DNA of 64,000 bases from Cupriavidus gilardii (GCF_008801915.1 NZ_VZOV01000012.1:95507-159506); one strand, 5' to 3'; numbered from the stretch's first letter, positions 1-9,305 are shown. Program-made: numbers and translations. Notes: generated by a model not told the origin, from the sequence alone.

Positions 1-725
1 AATGTCGTCTCGGCCGCATCCAATACCAGGCGCTTGGCCATGCGCAGGGCTTGGGGTGGGTTGGATGCGATCCGGCGTGCCAGGGCGGTACTTGTTTCGT
101 CCAATGCCTCGGGCGAAACGACACGGGACACCATGCCGAGCTGCAAGGCGGTGGCGGCATCGATAAATTCGCTGGTCAGCGTCAGTTCCAGTGCCTTCGC
201 CGTGCCGACGAGCCGGGTCAGGAACCATGCGCCGCCGATGCCGGACACCAGCCCGAGGCGTAGAAAGCTCTCGGCGAAGGTGGCCTGCTCGCTTGCGATG
301 CGCAGATCGCACATCAGTGCCAGGTCGCAGCCGGCGCCGATCGCTGCCCCATTGACTGCGGCAATCGACGGCACCTGCAGTGCCAGCAAGGCATGGGTGA
401 TTCGGTGCAACGTTGTCTTCAGCCGATCCCGTACCTGCGCCGCGGAACCCTGCATCAGATCCGACCCGCTCTCCATGTCCTTGACGTTGCCGCCGGTGCA
501 GAAGTACTTGCCGGTTGAGCGCAGCAATACGCAGTGGACGTCTGGCAGGCGATTGGCCCTCTCCAGTGCTTCGGCAAGAGCTTCGGCCATGGACACCGAC
601 ATGGCATTGCCCGTGCCCGGGTCATTGAGGCTCAACGTGAGGACCCCTTCGACGATGGCTTGTCGGACCAGCGTGTCAGGCTGGTCAGTGGCGGGGTGCA
701 ATGCGCCGGCTTCATCAGGTTTCAT
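1..725 (-). CDS. Enoyl-CoA hydratase/isomerase family protein (3' end cut by window)
   Basis: This crotonase-fold protein is expected to hydrate or isomerise an acyl-CoA. The ATG at 725 opens a frame with no stop to the window edge (241 codons, C-terminus missing). Family landmarks are the oxyanion-hole segment FCTGGNVKD at about residues 74-82 and the GAAIGAGCDLALMCDLRIAS core followed by LGLVSGIGGAWFLTRLVG. The second catalytic-glutamate region looks more like PaaG-type or atypical hydratases than classical enoyl-CoA hydratase, so the exact reaction is uncertain. It starts 13 bases after the stop of the CoA-transferase, so the two are probably one transcript for activating and processing one acyl-CoA. 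Confidence 0.85.
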   Translation of the reverse strand, partial: MKPDEAGALHPATDQPDTLVRQAIVEGVLTLSLNDPGTGNAMSVSMAEALAEALERANRLPDVHCVLLRSTGKYFCTGGNVKDMESGSDLMQGSAAQVRDRLKTTLHRITHALLALQVPSIAAVNGAAIGAGCDLALMCDLRIASEQATFAESFLRLGLVSGIGGAWFLTRLVGTAKALELTLTSEFIDAATALQLGMVSRVVSPEALDETSTALARRIASNPPQALRMAKRLVLDAAETT

Positions 726-738
726 CGACGTATCCTGG

Positions 739-1956
739 TCAGGTAGATGGGTTTGGAGGAACGAAGAGGACGCCGCGTTCGAGCATGGCGTCGATTTGCG
801 GCCGGCTATAGCCCAATTCCTCGAGAACTTCGCGGCCGTGCTGGCCCAACGTAGGCGCGGGCATATCGCGATCCTGTGCGGTAGGCGCATGCGTAGGCCC
901 CGGTGCGAAGCCTGGCATGCGCACCTTTCCGGCGAGCGGGTGGTCGACCCAGCTGTCGATGCCACTGGCCGTGTACTGCGGGGATCGGAGGACATCCTGG
1001 TAGCTGGCAATGGGCGCGCACAGGATGTCGTGCGCGGCCAGCTGTTGTATCCACGCTTCGGTGGAGCGCTGTTGGAACAACGGCGTCAGTGCCTGGCGCA
1101 GCGCGTCGCGGTGGGCGACGCGGTCGGCATTGCGGGCGAAGCGCGGATCGTGCTCCAGGTCCGGCGCACCCAGCACGGCGCATAGCGCCTGCCAACGCTT
1201 CGGCTGGTAGGCAGCTACCATGAGCCAGCCATCACGCGTCTGGTACGCTTCATTGGGCGCGGCGTAGGGGGCTGCGCTGCCCGTCCTGGCTGGCACGGCA
1301 TTGGTGGCGAAGTAGGACGCGTAGCCGATCTGCTGCAGCATCAGCGTGGCGTTGTACAGACTGATGTCCAGGTACTCGCCTTGTCCGCTTTGCCGAGCGG
1401 CGGTGGCCGCGGCAAGGATCGCGATCGTCGCCAGATAGCCGGCCACCATATCCGCGACCGGAATCGCGACTTTGATGGGCTCGCTGTGCGCTGTGCCAAG
1501 CGTACTCATCAGGCCGCTGGCTGCCTGGATGATGCCGTCCACACCGGCGCGCTCGCGCATCGGCCCGGTTTGGCCATAGGCGGAGATGGAGCAATACACC
1601 AGCTTGCGATTGCTGCCAGCCAGCGTGTCATAGTCCAGGCCCAATGTCCGCATGACGCCTGGCCTGAAATTCTCGACCACGACGTCCGCGTCCCGAATCA
1701 GTCGACGGGCGACTTCGCGGCCTTCCGCGCATTTCAGATTCAGTGCGATGCCGCGCTTGTTGCGGTTGACGCTCAGGTACACCGCGCTTTCGCCCGCGAT
1801 CCACGGCGGGCCGATCTGCCGGGCCAGTTCGCCATCGGGCGGTTCGACCTTGATGACATCGGCACCCATGTCCGCAAGCATCATGGTGCAAACGGGCCCC
1901 GCGAGTACATGCGAAAAATCGATTACCCGCAGGCCTCTCAAGCTGCGCTTCAACAT
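739..1956 (-). CDS. CaiB/BaiF family (family III) CoA-transferase
   Basis: Family III CoA-transferases move CoA between acyl-CoAs and free acids through an aspartyl-CoA intermediate. The N-terminus LRGLRVIDFSHVLAGPVCTM and the ADVIKVEPPDGE segment are diagnostic, and about 405 residues is the usual length. The frame runs up to 2001, but ATG 1956 is preferred because a GGGAG ribosome-binding site sits 7 bases before it and the family N-terminus begins there. It lies directly upstream of the enoyl-CoA hydratase in a likely operon. The acid activated is unknown. Confidence 0.9.
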   Translation of the reverse strand: MLKRSLRGLRVIDFSHVLAGPVCTMMLADMGADVIKVEPPDGELARQIGPPWIAGESAVYLSVNRNKRGIALNLKCAEGREVARRLIRDADVVVENFRPGVMRTLGLDYDTLAGSNRKLVYCSISAYGQTGPMRERAGVDGIIQAASGLMSTLGTAHSEPIKVAIPVADMVAGYLATIAILAAATAARQSGQGEYLDISLYNATLMLQQIGYASYFATNAVPARTGSAAPYAAPNEAYQTRDGWLMVAAYQPKRWQALCAVLGAPDLEHDPRFARNADRVAHRDALRQALTPLFQQRSTEAWIQQLAAHDILCAPIASYQDVLRSPQYTASGIDSWVDHPLAGKVRMPGFAPGPTHAPTAQDRDMPAPTLGQHGREVLEELGYSRPQIDAMLERGVLFVPPNPST

Positions 1957-2104
1957 ATTCCGGCTCCCGGATGACGCGGCTTCGCTGGTGGCCGCGATCA
2001 CCTGTTATGGGGGGCAGAATAGGCAGGGGCACCCGAGCCGGCAATCGACTTTATGGGCCGTACGCTTTGACTTTTTGTAAAAGGGGATCGATCGCTCGAG
2101 CGGA

Positions 2105-3028
2105 TCAGATCGCGACTAGCGTCGATAGCCAATCGCGAAATGCGCGCAATGCGCTCGACTGCGGTTTGGCCGTCGGCCACGCGAAGTAGTATGTGTAATC
2201 GCCGCGATCGAGCGTCGGACCGAGTGGCGCCACCAGCGTCTGGTCCGCCAGTTCTTTTTCGATCAATGCTTTCTGCGCGATGGCGACGCCATGCCCCTCG
2301 ATCGCCGCCTGATAGGCAAGCAACGATGTTTCGTATTTCATGCCATCGGTGGCACTGACATTGCGCAAGCCTGCTGCGCGCAACCAAAGCATCCAGTCGT
2401 CGGGGCGCGCCATCGAATGCAGCAAGGTTTGCGTGGCGAGCTGCTTCTTGTGCGTCAGGCGCACTGCAGGCGAGGCCACGGGAACAAGCTCGTTGCGGAC
2501 TAGTTGCAACGTTCGCATCCCAGGCCAACGGCCGTCGCCCAGCTGTATGCCTGCGTCAATATCCTCGCGCTCAAAGTCCAACGGCGTGAACGAGGTCATG
2601 ACCTGAACGTCGATGTCCTTATGCAACCGATGAAAGCTCGCCAGCCGGGGGATGAGCCAGCGTACGGCGAACGTGGCGGGCGATCGTAATCGCAAGGTGT
2701 TTCGGCCAGGGCTGCTGCTGGTCACCGCCAGGGTGGCTTCCCGCAATGTTTCGAACAGGGGTATCAAGTCGGAAAGGTAGCGCGCGCCGGCCGGGGTCAA
2801 TTCCAGGCCACCGTGTTGGCGGACGAACAGCGGCGTTCCCAGATAGCTCTCCAGCGCGCGCACCTGCCTGCTGACCGCGGCCGGCGTGACGCACAACTCA
2901 TCGGCGGCCTTGGAAATGCTGAGCAGCCGCCCGGTCGCTTCGAATGCTCGGGCAGGATTCAGTGGGGGGAGTAGGGCGCGACGCACCATGGCAGTAACAG
3001 AAGGCGTAGGCTGGGTGGACGTCACCAT
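2105..3028 (-). CDS. LysR-family regulator, GcvA-like
   Basis: The 307-residue protein has a winged helix-turn-helix at about residues 20-80, with the LNPARAFEATGRLLSISKAADEL and TPAAVSRQVRALE signatures, then a type-2 periplasmic-binding-like effector domain beginning near LRLRSPATFAVRWLIPRLASF. That phrasing is typical of GcvA-like members. It lies 21 bases after the aldehyde dehydrogenase stop and 148 bases before the CoA-transferase start, all on one strand, so it probably controls this degradation cluster. Confidence 0.88.
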   Translation of the reverse strand: MVTSTQPTPSVTAMVRRALLPPLNPARAFEATGRLLSISKAADELCVTPAAVSRQVRALESYLGTPLFVRQHGGLELTPAGARYLSDLIPLFETLREATLAVTSSSPGRNTLRLRSPATFAVRWLIPRLASFHRLHKDIDVQVMTSFTPLDFEREDIDAGIQLGDGRWPGMRTLQLVRNELVPVASPAVRLTHKKQLATQTLLHSMARPDDWMLWLRAAGLRNVSATDGMKYETSLLAYQAAIEGHGVAIAQKALIEKELADQTLVAPLGPTLDRGDYTYYFAWPTAKPQSSALRAFRDWLSTLVAI

Positions 3029-3049
3029 GATGCCCTATCTCCCCGTGGA

Positions 3050-4429
3050 TCAGGACTCCAACCCTCCCATCAGTACGTACTTGACCTCCACATACTCCTC
3101 GATCCCGTAGTAGCTGCCTTCGCGCCCATAGCCCGAATGCTTGACCCCGCCGAATGGCACCGAGGCTGTGCCGACTGAACCGGAATTCAGGATCACCATG
3201 CCCGCCTCGATATCGCGGGACAAGCGAAAGGCTCGGCCAAGATCGTGCGTGTAGGCATAGGCCACGAGCCCGTATTCGGTGTTGTTTGCCCTGTTGACCA
3301 CCTCGGCTTCATCGCGGAAGCGATAGACGGCGAAGACCGGTCCGAAGATTTCGGTATGGGCGATCGGCATATCGTCATCGAGGTCGGCCAGCACGGTAGG
3401 TTGGTAGAACAGTCCGCCTTTGTCGTGCGGTTTGCCTCCGAGCAACACTTTCCCACCGCGCCGCTTCGTGTCTTCGACGAGCTGAACGACCTTGTCGAAG
3501 CCCGCTTGATTGATCAGCGGCCCCACGACGAATCCGGGCTGCAGTCCCTGGTCCACGCGAAATTCGGAGACCCGTTCAACGACGGCCCGGACAAAGCGAT
3601 CGTAAATCCCATCCTGCACGTAGATGCGGTTCGGCGAAATGCAGACCTGGCCGGAATTTCGCAGCTTGGCGGTCACCAGGCCGGTGATGGCCTGGTCGAA
3701 ATCGGCGTCATCGAACACGATGAACGGGGCGTTGCCGCCCAATTCCAGCGTCATCTTTTTCAGCGAGCGCCCGCTGGCCTCGGCCAGCAATTTGCCGACG
3801 GCAGTGGAGCCGGTGAACGAGATCTTCCGGATCCGATCGTCGCCGGTAAAGAGTGCGCCGATCTCTTGCGGGTTGCCGGTCACCATCTCGAACACGCCCT
3901 CGGGAATGCCTGCCTGGCGCGCGTACTCGAGCAGCTTGTACGCAGTCAGCGGTGTCTCTTCGGATGGCTTGATGACCATGGTGCAACCGGCCGCCAGTGC
4001 GGTCGCGACTTTGCGCGTGATCATCATGAAGGGGAAATTCCAGGGCGTGATGGCTGCAGTCGGTCCTGCAGGCTCCTTGATGACCATCACGGCGGCATGA
4101 TCGGCGTGGGACGGGATGGTGTCGCCATAGACCCGCTTGGCTTCCTCGGCATACCACTCGATAAAGCCGAGCCCGTAGTCGATTTCGCCCAGCGCTTCGG
4201 CCAGGCACTTGCCGTTTTCCTTGACCATCAATTCGGCAAAGACGTGCTTGTCGTCTCTGACGAGTTCGAACCAGCGGCGAAGCAGCGCGCTGCGTTCCTT
4301 GGCGAGTTTGCGCGACCATGCCGGAAATGCGTTGCAGGTTCGGTCTATCGCTGCCTTCACCTGCGCTCCATTCATATGGGGCGCCGCCCCGATGCGCGAT
4401 CCGTCTGCAGGGTTCAGTACGTCGATCAT
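3050..4429 (-). CDS. NAD(P)-dependent aldehyde dehydrogenase (succinate-semialdehyde dehydrogenase-like)
   Basis: It oxidises an aldehyde to the carboxylic acid with NAD(P). The 459-residue protein shows the cofactor-fold segment ITPWNFPFMMITRKVATALA (about 128-147), FTGSTAVGK (205-213), the general-base glutamate E229 in LELGGN and the catalytic cysteine C263 in NSGQVCISPNR. The proline-rich KPSEETPLTAYKLLEYA and EIFGPVF motifs resemble GabD-type enzymes, but substrate specificity is not provable. The start is consistent with the family N-terminus. It is transcribed away from the AraC gene at 4630. Confidence 0.9.
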   Translation of the reverse strand: MIDVLNPADGSRIGAAPHMNGAQVKAAIDRTCNAFPAWSRKLAKERSALLRRWFELVRDDKHVFAELMVKENGKCLAEALGEIDYGLGFIEWYAEEAKRVYGDTIPSHADHAAVMVIKEPAGPTAAITPWNFPFMMITRKVATALAAGCTMVIKPSEETPLTAYKLLEYARQAGIPEGVFEMVTGNPQEIGALFTGDDRIRKISFTGSTAVGKLLAEASGRSLKKMTLELGGNAPFIVFDDADFDQAITGLVTAKLRNSGQVCISPNRIYVQDGIYDRFVRAVVERVSEFRVDQGLQPGFVVGPLINQAGFDKVVQLVEDTKRRGGKVLLGGKPHDKGGLFYQPTVLADLDDDMPIAHTEIFGPVFAVYRFRDEAEVVNRANNTEYGLVAYAYTHDLGRAFRLSRDIEAGMVILNSGSVGTASVPFGGVKHSGYGREGSYYGIEEYVEVKYVLMGGLES

Positions 4430-4629
4430 GGATATTCACCGCTCCAGTTGGGTGCAATGCGCGCCGCGTCACCACGACGCGGCTTTGCGCTGCGGATTGA
4501 ATAATGGAATCCAATCCTGCATGCGACCATGGCTGCGGATCTCTGATGTTTGCCTGATCCTATGAACGGCAAGAATTTCGGTAATGGGGCTGCTAAGCTA
4601 CGCCACAGTGCAGACAAAAGAGGTTGGCC
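4430..4629. promoter_or_regulatory. Divergent promoter region between aldehyde dehydrogenase and AraC genes
   Basis: About 200 bases separate the two divergent start codons. No convincing -35/-10 pair or operator was identified by eye, but promoters for both directions must lie here and the AraC protein is a candidate regulator. Confidence 0.35.
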
Positions 4630-5592
4630 ATGACTCGATCTGGCAAAAACGAGGCGCCAAGCCTGGCGATGCTGGCGCGGCGCATGGTGTCCATGCTGGC
4701 AACGCTGGCGCCGCACGAGGGATACAACTTGTCGGCGTTGCCCGATGTCAGGTTCCTGCGTTCGAATCGCCCGTTGAAGGCGGTGCCGGTGCTCTACGAT
4801 CCCGGCATCGTGATCGTTTGCCAGGGCAGGAAACGCGGGTACTTCGGCGATCAGATTTATCTGTACGACGATCGGCATTACCTCGCCGTTTCGGTGCCCG
4901 TGCCATTCACCATGGAAACGGACGCCAGCGAATCCGAGCCGCTGCTGGCCATTTACATGCACCTCGATTTCAAGCTCGCTGCCGATCTGATGCTGCAGAT
5001 CGACCAGCATGGCGGCATGGAGCCGACCGAGCCGCGCGGCATGATGTCCACCCCGATGGACAGCCGGCTATGCGAGTCGCTGGTTCGATTTCTGGAGGCG
5101 ATGAGCCGCCCTGTGGAAGCCCGGATTCTTGGCCCGGCGCTGGTGCGGGAAATCTACTTCCATGTTCTGACAGGAGAGCAAGGCGCATCGATGCGCGCCG
5201 CGCTCGCCATGCATGGGCAGTTCGGCAAGATCGCGCGCGCGTTGCGCCGGATCCATGCGTCCTTTCATGTCGACGTCAGTGTCGAACAGCTGGCGCGCGA
5301 AGCCGGGATGAGTGTGCCCAGCTTCCACGCCCACTTCAAGGCCGTCACCAAAACCTCGCCGGTGCAGTACCTGAAGTCGATACGGTTGCATCAGGCGCGC
5401 CTGCATATGGTCCGTCACGGCATGACCGCGGCCGCCGCAAGCGCCGAAGTTGGCTATGACAGCCCCTCGCAGTTCAGCCGGGAATTCAAGCGCCTTTTCG
5501 GGCGAAGCCCCGTCGAAGAGGTCAAGCGGATGAAGGCAGAATTTGCCGTGCCGCCTCCGCATGCCGGCTCGCCGTTCGTGTCATCGCACTGA
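4630..5592 (+). CDS. AraC-family transcriptional regulator
   Basis: The 320-residue protein has an N-terminal AraC_N-type ligand domain (about 40-180, with VLYDPGIVIVCQGRKRGYFG and a VPVPFTMETDAS stretch) and two C-terminal helix-turn-helices (about 215-310) with VDVSVEQLAREAGMSVPSFH and the closing YDSPSQFSREFKRLFGRSP. The frame can begin at a TTG at 4624, but ATG 4630 is chosen because AGAGG lies 6 bases before it. It is divergent from the aldehyde dehydrogenase and may control the 1-4,429 cluster. Its last 12 bases overlap the convergent small gene at 5581. Confidence 0.88.
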   Translation: MTRSGKNEAPSLAMLARRMVSMLATLAPHEGYNLSALPDVRFLRSNRPLKAVPVLYDPGIVIVCQGRKRGYFGDQIYLYDDRHYLAVSVPVPFTMETDASESEPLLAIYMHLDFKLAADLMLQIDQHGGMEPTEPRGMMSTPMDSRLCESLVRFLEAMSRPVEARILGPALVREIYFHVLTGEQGASMRAALAMHGQFGKIARALRRIHASFHVDVSVEQLAREAGMSVPSFHAHFKAVTKTSPVQYLKSIRLHQARLHMVRHGMTAAAASAEVGYDSPSQFSREFKRLFGRSPVEEVKRMKAEFAVPPPHAGSPFVSSH

Positions 5593-5847
5593 CGCCACTG
5601 ATCGCCCTTGTTTGGGCGCCGCCAGCGCCGAACGCGCATGGCGGACCAGGCGTAGCAGCCAACCGGCCGACGTTTCGATCGTCGCGCCGCCTGCAAGGTC
5701 CTGTCCGCGCGGGCCGGCATGGATCGTCAGTTGCTGTCGGCTGAGCCAGGCCTCGATGCCCTCCAGGGCTTCATCGTCGGCCAGCATGCTCTCCAGATCC
5801 TCGACGCTCGACTCCGTTTCGGAAAAAGTGTCCAGCGGGAATGCCAT
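5581..5847 (-). CDS. Small acidic protein of unknown function (88 aa)
   Basis: No family was recognised. The reading frame is open well upstream, but ATG 5847 follows an AGGAGAGA ribosome-binding site, which favours a short 88-residue product. The N-terminal half is acidic (SETESSVEDLESMLADDEALEG) and predicted helical; the C-terminal half is basic and contains a hydrophobic SAGWLLRLVRHARSALAA helix. It sits 91 bases downstream of a membrane protein gene on the same strand and is probably cotranscribed with it. Its stop overlaps the end of the convergent AraC gene. Confidence 0.55.
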   Translation of the reverse strand: MAFPLDTFSETESSVEDLESMLADDEALEGIEAWLSRQQLTIHAGPRGQDLAGGATIETSAGWLLRLVRHARSALAAPKQGRSVASVR

Positions 5848-5938
5848 GCTCCATCTCTCCTGGTTTGAACAGTGATGCCGAGGCGGGCAAGCGGGGCCCA
5901 CGCGACATCCGAGGGCCGCGTGGGCCGCGTACCCGGAA

Positions 5939-6442
5939 TCAGGACAGTGGCGCGCGCCGCCGTTGCGAATGCATCCACCAAGCCTGCAGCGCGGAGCCAA
6001 GCATAAAGACGACCAGCCACGCGGCCAGCGCGCCGCGCACCACCGGCGATTGCGGGCCATCGGCGAGAGGATGGGCCACGGGCAATCGTGTCAGCGTTTC
6101 GTTGATTCCGGGGACCAGCAGCAGGAAGAAGCTGAACGTGAATCCGAACTGGGACAGGTAGGGCTGGGCCCGGGGAAAGACCGGGACCCGTGGCAGCACC
6201 AGCGCGCCGAAGATGGCGAGCAGCGCCACGATGCCGAGCGCATGGCCGACGTTGAAGCCCCCGCTGCTGGACAGCCCGAATGACGTCAGCACCGACAACA
6301 CCAGCCCGCCAAGGTAAATCCGGCCGGCATGGGTGCTGCTGTCGATCCTGAAGTAGCGCGCAAAGCTATAGAGGCCCGCGATGACGGGGACGATGCTGAT
6401 CAGCGTGTGCCCGGACCCCAGGGCGGAAATCGGATGCGGCAT
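5939..6442 (-). CDS. Four-helix integral membrane protein, unknown function
   Basis: The 167-residue protein has four hydrophobic stretches (about 12-28, 42-58, 66-84 plus 98-112, and 136-154) with short polar loops. It has no recognised catalytic motif and I cannot assign a family. A perfect 14-bp palindrome lies 58 bases upstream of its start, and a near copy precedes the neighbouring tetR gene, so it is very likely a target of that repressor. Confidence 0.65.
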   Translation of the reverse strand: MPHPISALGSGHTLISIVPVIAGLYSFARYFRIDSSTHAGRIYLGGLVLSVLTSFGLSSSGGFNVGHALGIVALLAIFGALVLPRVPVFPRAQPYLSQFGFTFSFFLLLVPGINETLTRLPVAHPLADGPQSPVVRGALAAWLVVFMLGSALQAWWMHSQRRRAPLS

Positions 6443-6499
6443 AGGACGATGGCTCCTTCAAACCATGGGTTGAAACAACGAAATCTCACACGCAAGACA

Positions 6500-6513
6500 A
6501 CCAACTAGTTGGT
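6500..6513. promoter_or_regulatory. Perfect palindrome, probable TetR operator (site 1)
   Basis: ACCAACTAGTTGGT is its own reverse complement and lies between the tetR stop and the membrane-protein start. The right half extended (CTAGTTGGTCGGT, 6505-6517) recurs exactly at 7241-7253 in front of tetR. Shared operators at both promoters are the usual signature of an autoregulated TetR repressor and its target. Confidence 0.75.
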
Positions 6514-6561
6514 CGGTGTCGCGGTGAAAAAATAGCCGGCTCGCGGCCGGTAAAAAAGCGG

Positions 6562-7143
6562 TCAGTTCGACCCGGTCAGCCGTCTGATCGCCGCTTGCGA
6601 GATGGAGGCAAATGCCTCGGGATTGTCGAAAGCCCGTGCGGTCAACATTGCGCCGTGCACCGTGGACATAAAGGTCTGTGCCTCGACAAGCGCCGTATCG
6701 CGCAGATGCAATTGTCCTTTCGCGGCACCTGCCTCCAGGACCGTGGCCAGCCATGCGGTCAGGTCCTCGAAGTAGGCTCGAACCTCATGCGCGATCTCTT
6801 GCGGGATGATCGGCAATTCGGCAGCCAGCATCGCGCAAATACACATCGATGACGTGCCGTCGCGTATGCACCGCGACCAGTAATCGATATAGGCCGTCAG
6901 CCGCGCCAACGGATCGCCGATCTGGCCATCGAGAGCGGCCAGGCCTTGCCGTGCCTGCGCGCGGTGTAGCGCGACCACGGTCAGGACCAGGTCCGCCTTG
7001 CTCGGAAAATGATGATGGATGCTCGGCTTGCCGATACGCACGCGCTCGGACAGATCCGCATAACTGAATCCGTGATAACCGCCAGCGGCCAGCAACAGCT
7101 TCGTATGCTCGGCGATTTCGGCCGCGCGGGGGGAAAGTTCCAT
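6562..7143 (-). CDS. TetR/AcrR-family repressor
   Basis: An N-terminal helix-turn-helix (about residues 8-55: AAGGYHGFSYADLSERVRIGKPSIHHHFPSK) is followed by an all-helical ligand domain with CAMLAAELPIIPQEIAHEV; total length is 193 residues. The frame can start further out (7176 or 7236), but ATG 7143 gives the normal TetR N-terminus; no strong ribosome-binding site decides this. Operator-like palindromes at 6500 and 7231 flank the gene. The inducer is unknown. Confidence 0.88.
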   Translation of the reverse strand: MELSPRAAEIAEHTKLLLAAGGYHGFSYADLSERVRIGKPSIHHHFPSKADLVLTVVALHRAQARQGLAALDGQIGDPLARLTAYIDYWSRCIRDGTSSMCICAMLAAELPIIPQEIAHEVRAYFEDLTAWLATVLEAGAAKGQLHLRDTALVEAQTFMSTVHGAMLTARAFDNPEAFASISQAAIRRLTGSN

Positions 7144-7230
7144 AGATATCAATAAGCGGGATTGCGGCCCACGCATGCAAGACATCGCTCGTGCAACTGC
7201 CCGGATGCCGCGCGTGGCATTCAATACGTT

Positions 7231-7250
7231 GACCAATCTACTAGTTGGTC
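7231..7250. promoter_or_regulatory. Probable TetR operator (site 2, autoregulatory)
   Basis: Arms GACCAA and TTGGTC flank an 8-base centre, 88 bases upstream of the tetR start. The right part CTAGTTGGTCGGT (7241-7253) is identical over 13 bases to site 1 at 6505-6517. The arms are complementary but the centre is imperfect compared with site 1. Confidence 0.65.
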
Positions 7251-7315
7251 GGTTGTGTTGTCAAGAATTTCCGCTTGCGACATGACATCGCGCGTTCGGC
7301 AACGCGATCGGCTGC

Positions 7316-8257
7316 TCAATGTCGACGGCGGTTTCGTCCGGCCGGCGATTGGCGGTCTGGCCCCCGCTCGGCCACCTCACGGGCCAACGCGAGGAATGCC
7401 TTCATTCCGGCAGAGTGGTGGCGCCGGCCGGGGTAATAGAGGCAGAGCCCAGGCAAAGGCGGCGTCCAATCGGCCAGCACGCGAACCAGGCGTCCTGCCT
7501 CGATATCGGTCTGCACGTCCTGCTCCATGAAATAGCCCAGGCCGATATTCCCCATCACGGCGGCCCGCGCCAGGCTCGCTTCGTCGAGCGTGATCGGGCC
7601 GCGCACGTCGATCTGCGCTGTTTCGCCGGCCTTCTCGAATTGCCACCGATACAGCGTCCCGTCGGGCAGGCGTACACGCACGCATTGGTGCTTCAGCAGA
7701 TCGGGTGGGACGCGAGGCTTCCGATGGTTCTCGAAATACAAGGGCGATCCCACGACGGCATAGCGTTGGGGCCGGCCGAGCGGCACGGCAATCATGTCGC
7801 TGGGAACGAGGTTGGCAACCCGAACGCCGAGGTCGAAACCCTCGGCAACGATATCCACCAGCCGTCCTTCGGTCACCAGGTCGACATTCATGTCCGGGTA
7901 GCGGCGCAGGAATTCGAGCACCAGCGGGGACATGATGTCTCGCGCCGCAAATGCCGCGGCATTGATCCGCAGTGTTCCGGATGGGGTTTCCCGCTGCGAC
8001 CGCACTGCCTCCAATGCGCCGTGAATATCGTGAAGCGCGGGCCCGACCTGCTCGACAAACTGTCGACCGGCATCGGTCAGCGAGACACTGCGCGTCGTGC
8101 GATTGAACAGGCGGACGCCTAGATGGGTCTCGAGCTTGCCAATGGCATGGCTCAGGGCCGTGGTCGACATCCCGAGATCGATCGCCGCTGCGCGGAATGT
8201 TCCACGGCGGGCGATCGCGAGGACGGCTTCGAGGTCGTGAAGGGAGGTTCTTTCCAT
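7316..8257 (-). CDS. LysR-family transcriptional regulator
   Basis: The frame is open to 8467, but the conserved N-terminus [20 protein letters not shown] begins at ATG 8257, preceded by AGGA at short spacing, giving 313 residues. The helix-turn-helix is at about 1-60 ([28 protein letters not shown]) and the effector domain follows, with [21 protein letters not shown]. It is divergent from a small SnoaL-like gene and probably regulates it. The final 15 residues are Arg-rich and longer than usual. Confidence 0.87.
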   Translation of the reverse strand: MERTSLHDLEAVLAIARRGTFRAAAIDLGMSTTALSHAIGKLETHLGVRLFNRTTRSVSLTDAGRQFVEQVGPALHDIHGALEAVRSQRETPSGTLRINAAAFAARDIMSPLVLEFLRRYPDMNVDLVTEGRLVDIVAEGFDLGVRVANLVPSDMIAVPLGRPQRYAVVGSPLYFENHRKPRVPPDLLKHQCVRVRLPDGTLYRWQFEKAGETAQIDVRGPITLDEASLARAAVMGNIGLGYFMEQDVQTDIEAGRLVRVLADWTPPLPGLCLYYPGRRHHSAGMKAFLALAREVAERGPDRQSPAGRNRRRH

Positions 8258-8369
8258 TGTCCTGTTTATTTCATCGCCACATCCGGATTTATCTTGTTTA
8301 TCCGGACAATGGTCAAGCTTAAACTGGCGCTGCAACATTGCCAGGCAAGCACAGATCAGGAGCAGAAGG

Positions 8370-8690
8370 ATGGATATTCCGACCGTTGTGGGCGCGTATT
8401 TCGAAGCGGACAAGGGCAGCGATGCCGATGCGCTGGTATCGCTTTTTCTGCCCAATGCCGTTGTCAACGATGAGAGCGCGCGGCATCAGGGAAGGGAGGC
8501 GATACGCGCGTGGTGGCTGGCGGCCAAGGAAAAATATCGCCACGTCGCCGAGCCAGTCGAAGCCGCTGGCACCGACACCGAGGTCCGGGTCCGCGCCAGG
8601 GTGAGCGGGCAGTTCCCGAATAGTCCTGTCACGCTGGAATTTCTGTTCAGGATCGAAAAAGACGAGATCGCCGAATTGAGCATCCACTAA
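8370..8690 (+). CDS. SnoaL-like / NTF2-fold small protein
   Basis: The 106-residue protein has the NTF2-like pattern: an N-terminal helix ([21 protein letters not shown]), an [10 protein letters not shown] strand/turn, [10 protein letters not shown], then a curved sheet. Such proteins are small isomerases, hydratases or orphan ligand-binding domains. AAGG lies immediately before the ATG. It is divergent from the LysR gene (112 bases apart), the usual arrangement for a LysR target. The substrate is unknown. Confidence 0.75.
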   Translation: MDIPTVVGAYFEADKGSDADALVSLFLPNAVVNDESARHQGREAIRAWWLAAKEKYRHVAEPVEAAGTDTEVRVRARVSGQFPNSPVTLEFLFRIEKDEIAELSIH

Positions 8691-8894
8691 GCGCGGCGAA
8701 CGGGCGATGACGCCTGGCGCCGCGCTCGTTTCGATCGAGCGGGGCGGGCACGGCGCCAGACCCGATGCGCCTGCTGGAGGCGTTGCGTCAGCGGAACGGC
8801 GTACTGCTACCGAACGACCTGGTCGCCGAGATGGCCCGGGACCAAACCGACGGCAGGAAGTGCCCGGTGCGTCAGGATCTGCTGGTCCTTGGGA
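8691..8894. other. Gene-free stretch
   Basis: No reading frame here has a recognisable family or ribosome-binding site. The sequence may be a decayed gene edge next to the toxin-antitoxin pair, but no homologue was recognised by eye. Confidence 0.3.
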
Positions 8895-9305
8895 CTATTC
8901 CGCCGGTGGGCCGCCGGTCTCGTTGCACTCGGCCAACGAAAATAACAGAGTGGCAAAGTCGGACAGCGGTAGATCTCTCGTGGTCAGATCGACCATGGCG
9001 TCTTCCAGGTCGTCGTTCTTTTGGACTGTGATGCCATTCAATTCCAGGAATGTCAGGCATGTAACGAGGCCTGTGCGCTTGTTGGCATCGATGAAGCAAT
9101 GGCCTTGGCCAATCGCGCGCGCGTAATGTGCGGCCAATTCGAAGAGGTCATCGACTCCTTCATAGAACTGCGCAGCCGCGATGCGATGGAGCGCGCCCTC
9201 AAGGTAGCCCTTGTGCTCGCCCGCCAGTCCAATCTCCGTTTCGAGAATCAAGTCGTGAATTTCACGGACTTGATCTGGCGTGAGTGAGATGAAGCCATTG
9301 GTCAT
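8895..9305 (-). CDS. doc: Fic/Doc-family toxin (death-on-curing)
   Basis: The Fic motif HCFIDANKRTG (H69, F71, D73, N75, K76, R77) matches the Doc subfamily, which phosphorylates EF-Tu and stops translation. The 136-residue length fits Doc. The start codon overlaps the antitoxin stop as ATGA, so the two are translationally coupled. The surrounding DNA (about 8.9-9.7 kb) is visibly less GC-rich than its neighbours, which suggests acquisition. Confidence 0.9.
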   Translation of the reverse strand: MTNGFISLTPDQVREIHDLILETEIGLAGEHKGYLEGALHRIAAAQFYEGVDDLFELAAHYARAIGQGHCFIDANKRTGLVTCLTFLELNGITVQKNDDLEDAMVDLTTRDLPLSDFATLLFSLAECNETGGPPAE

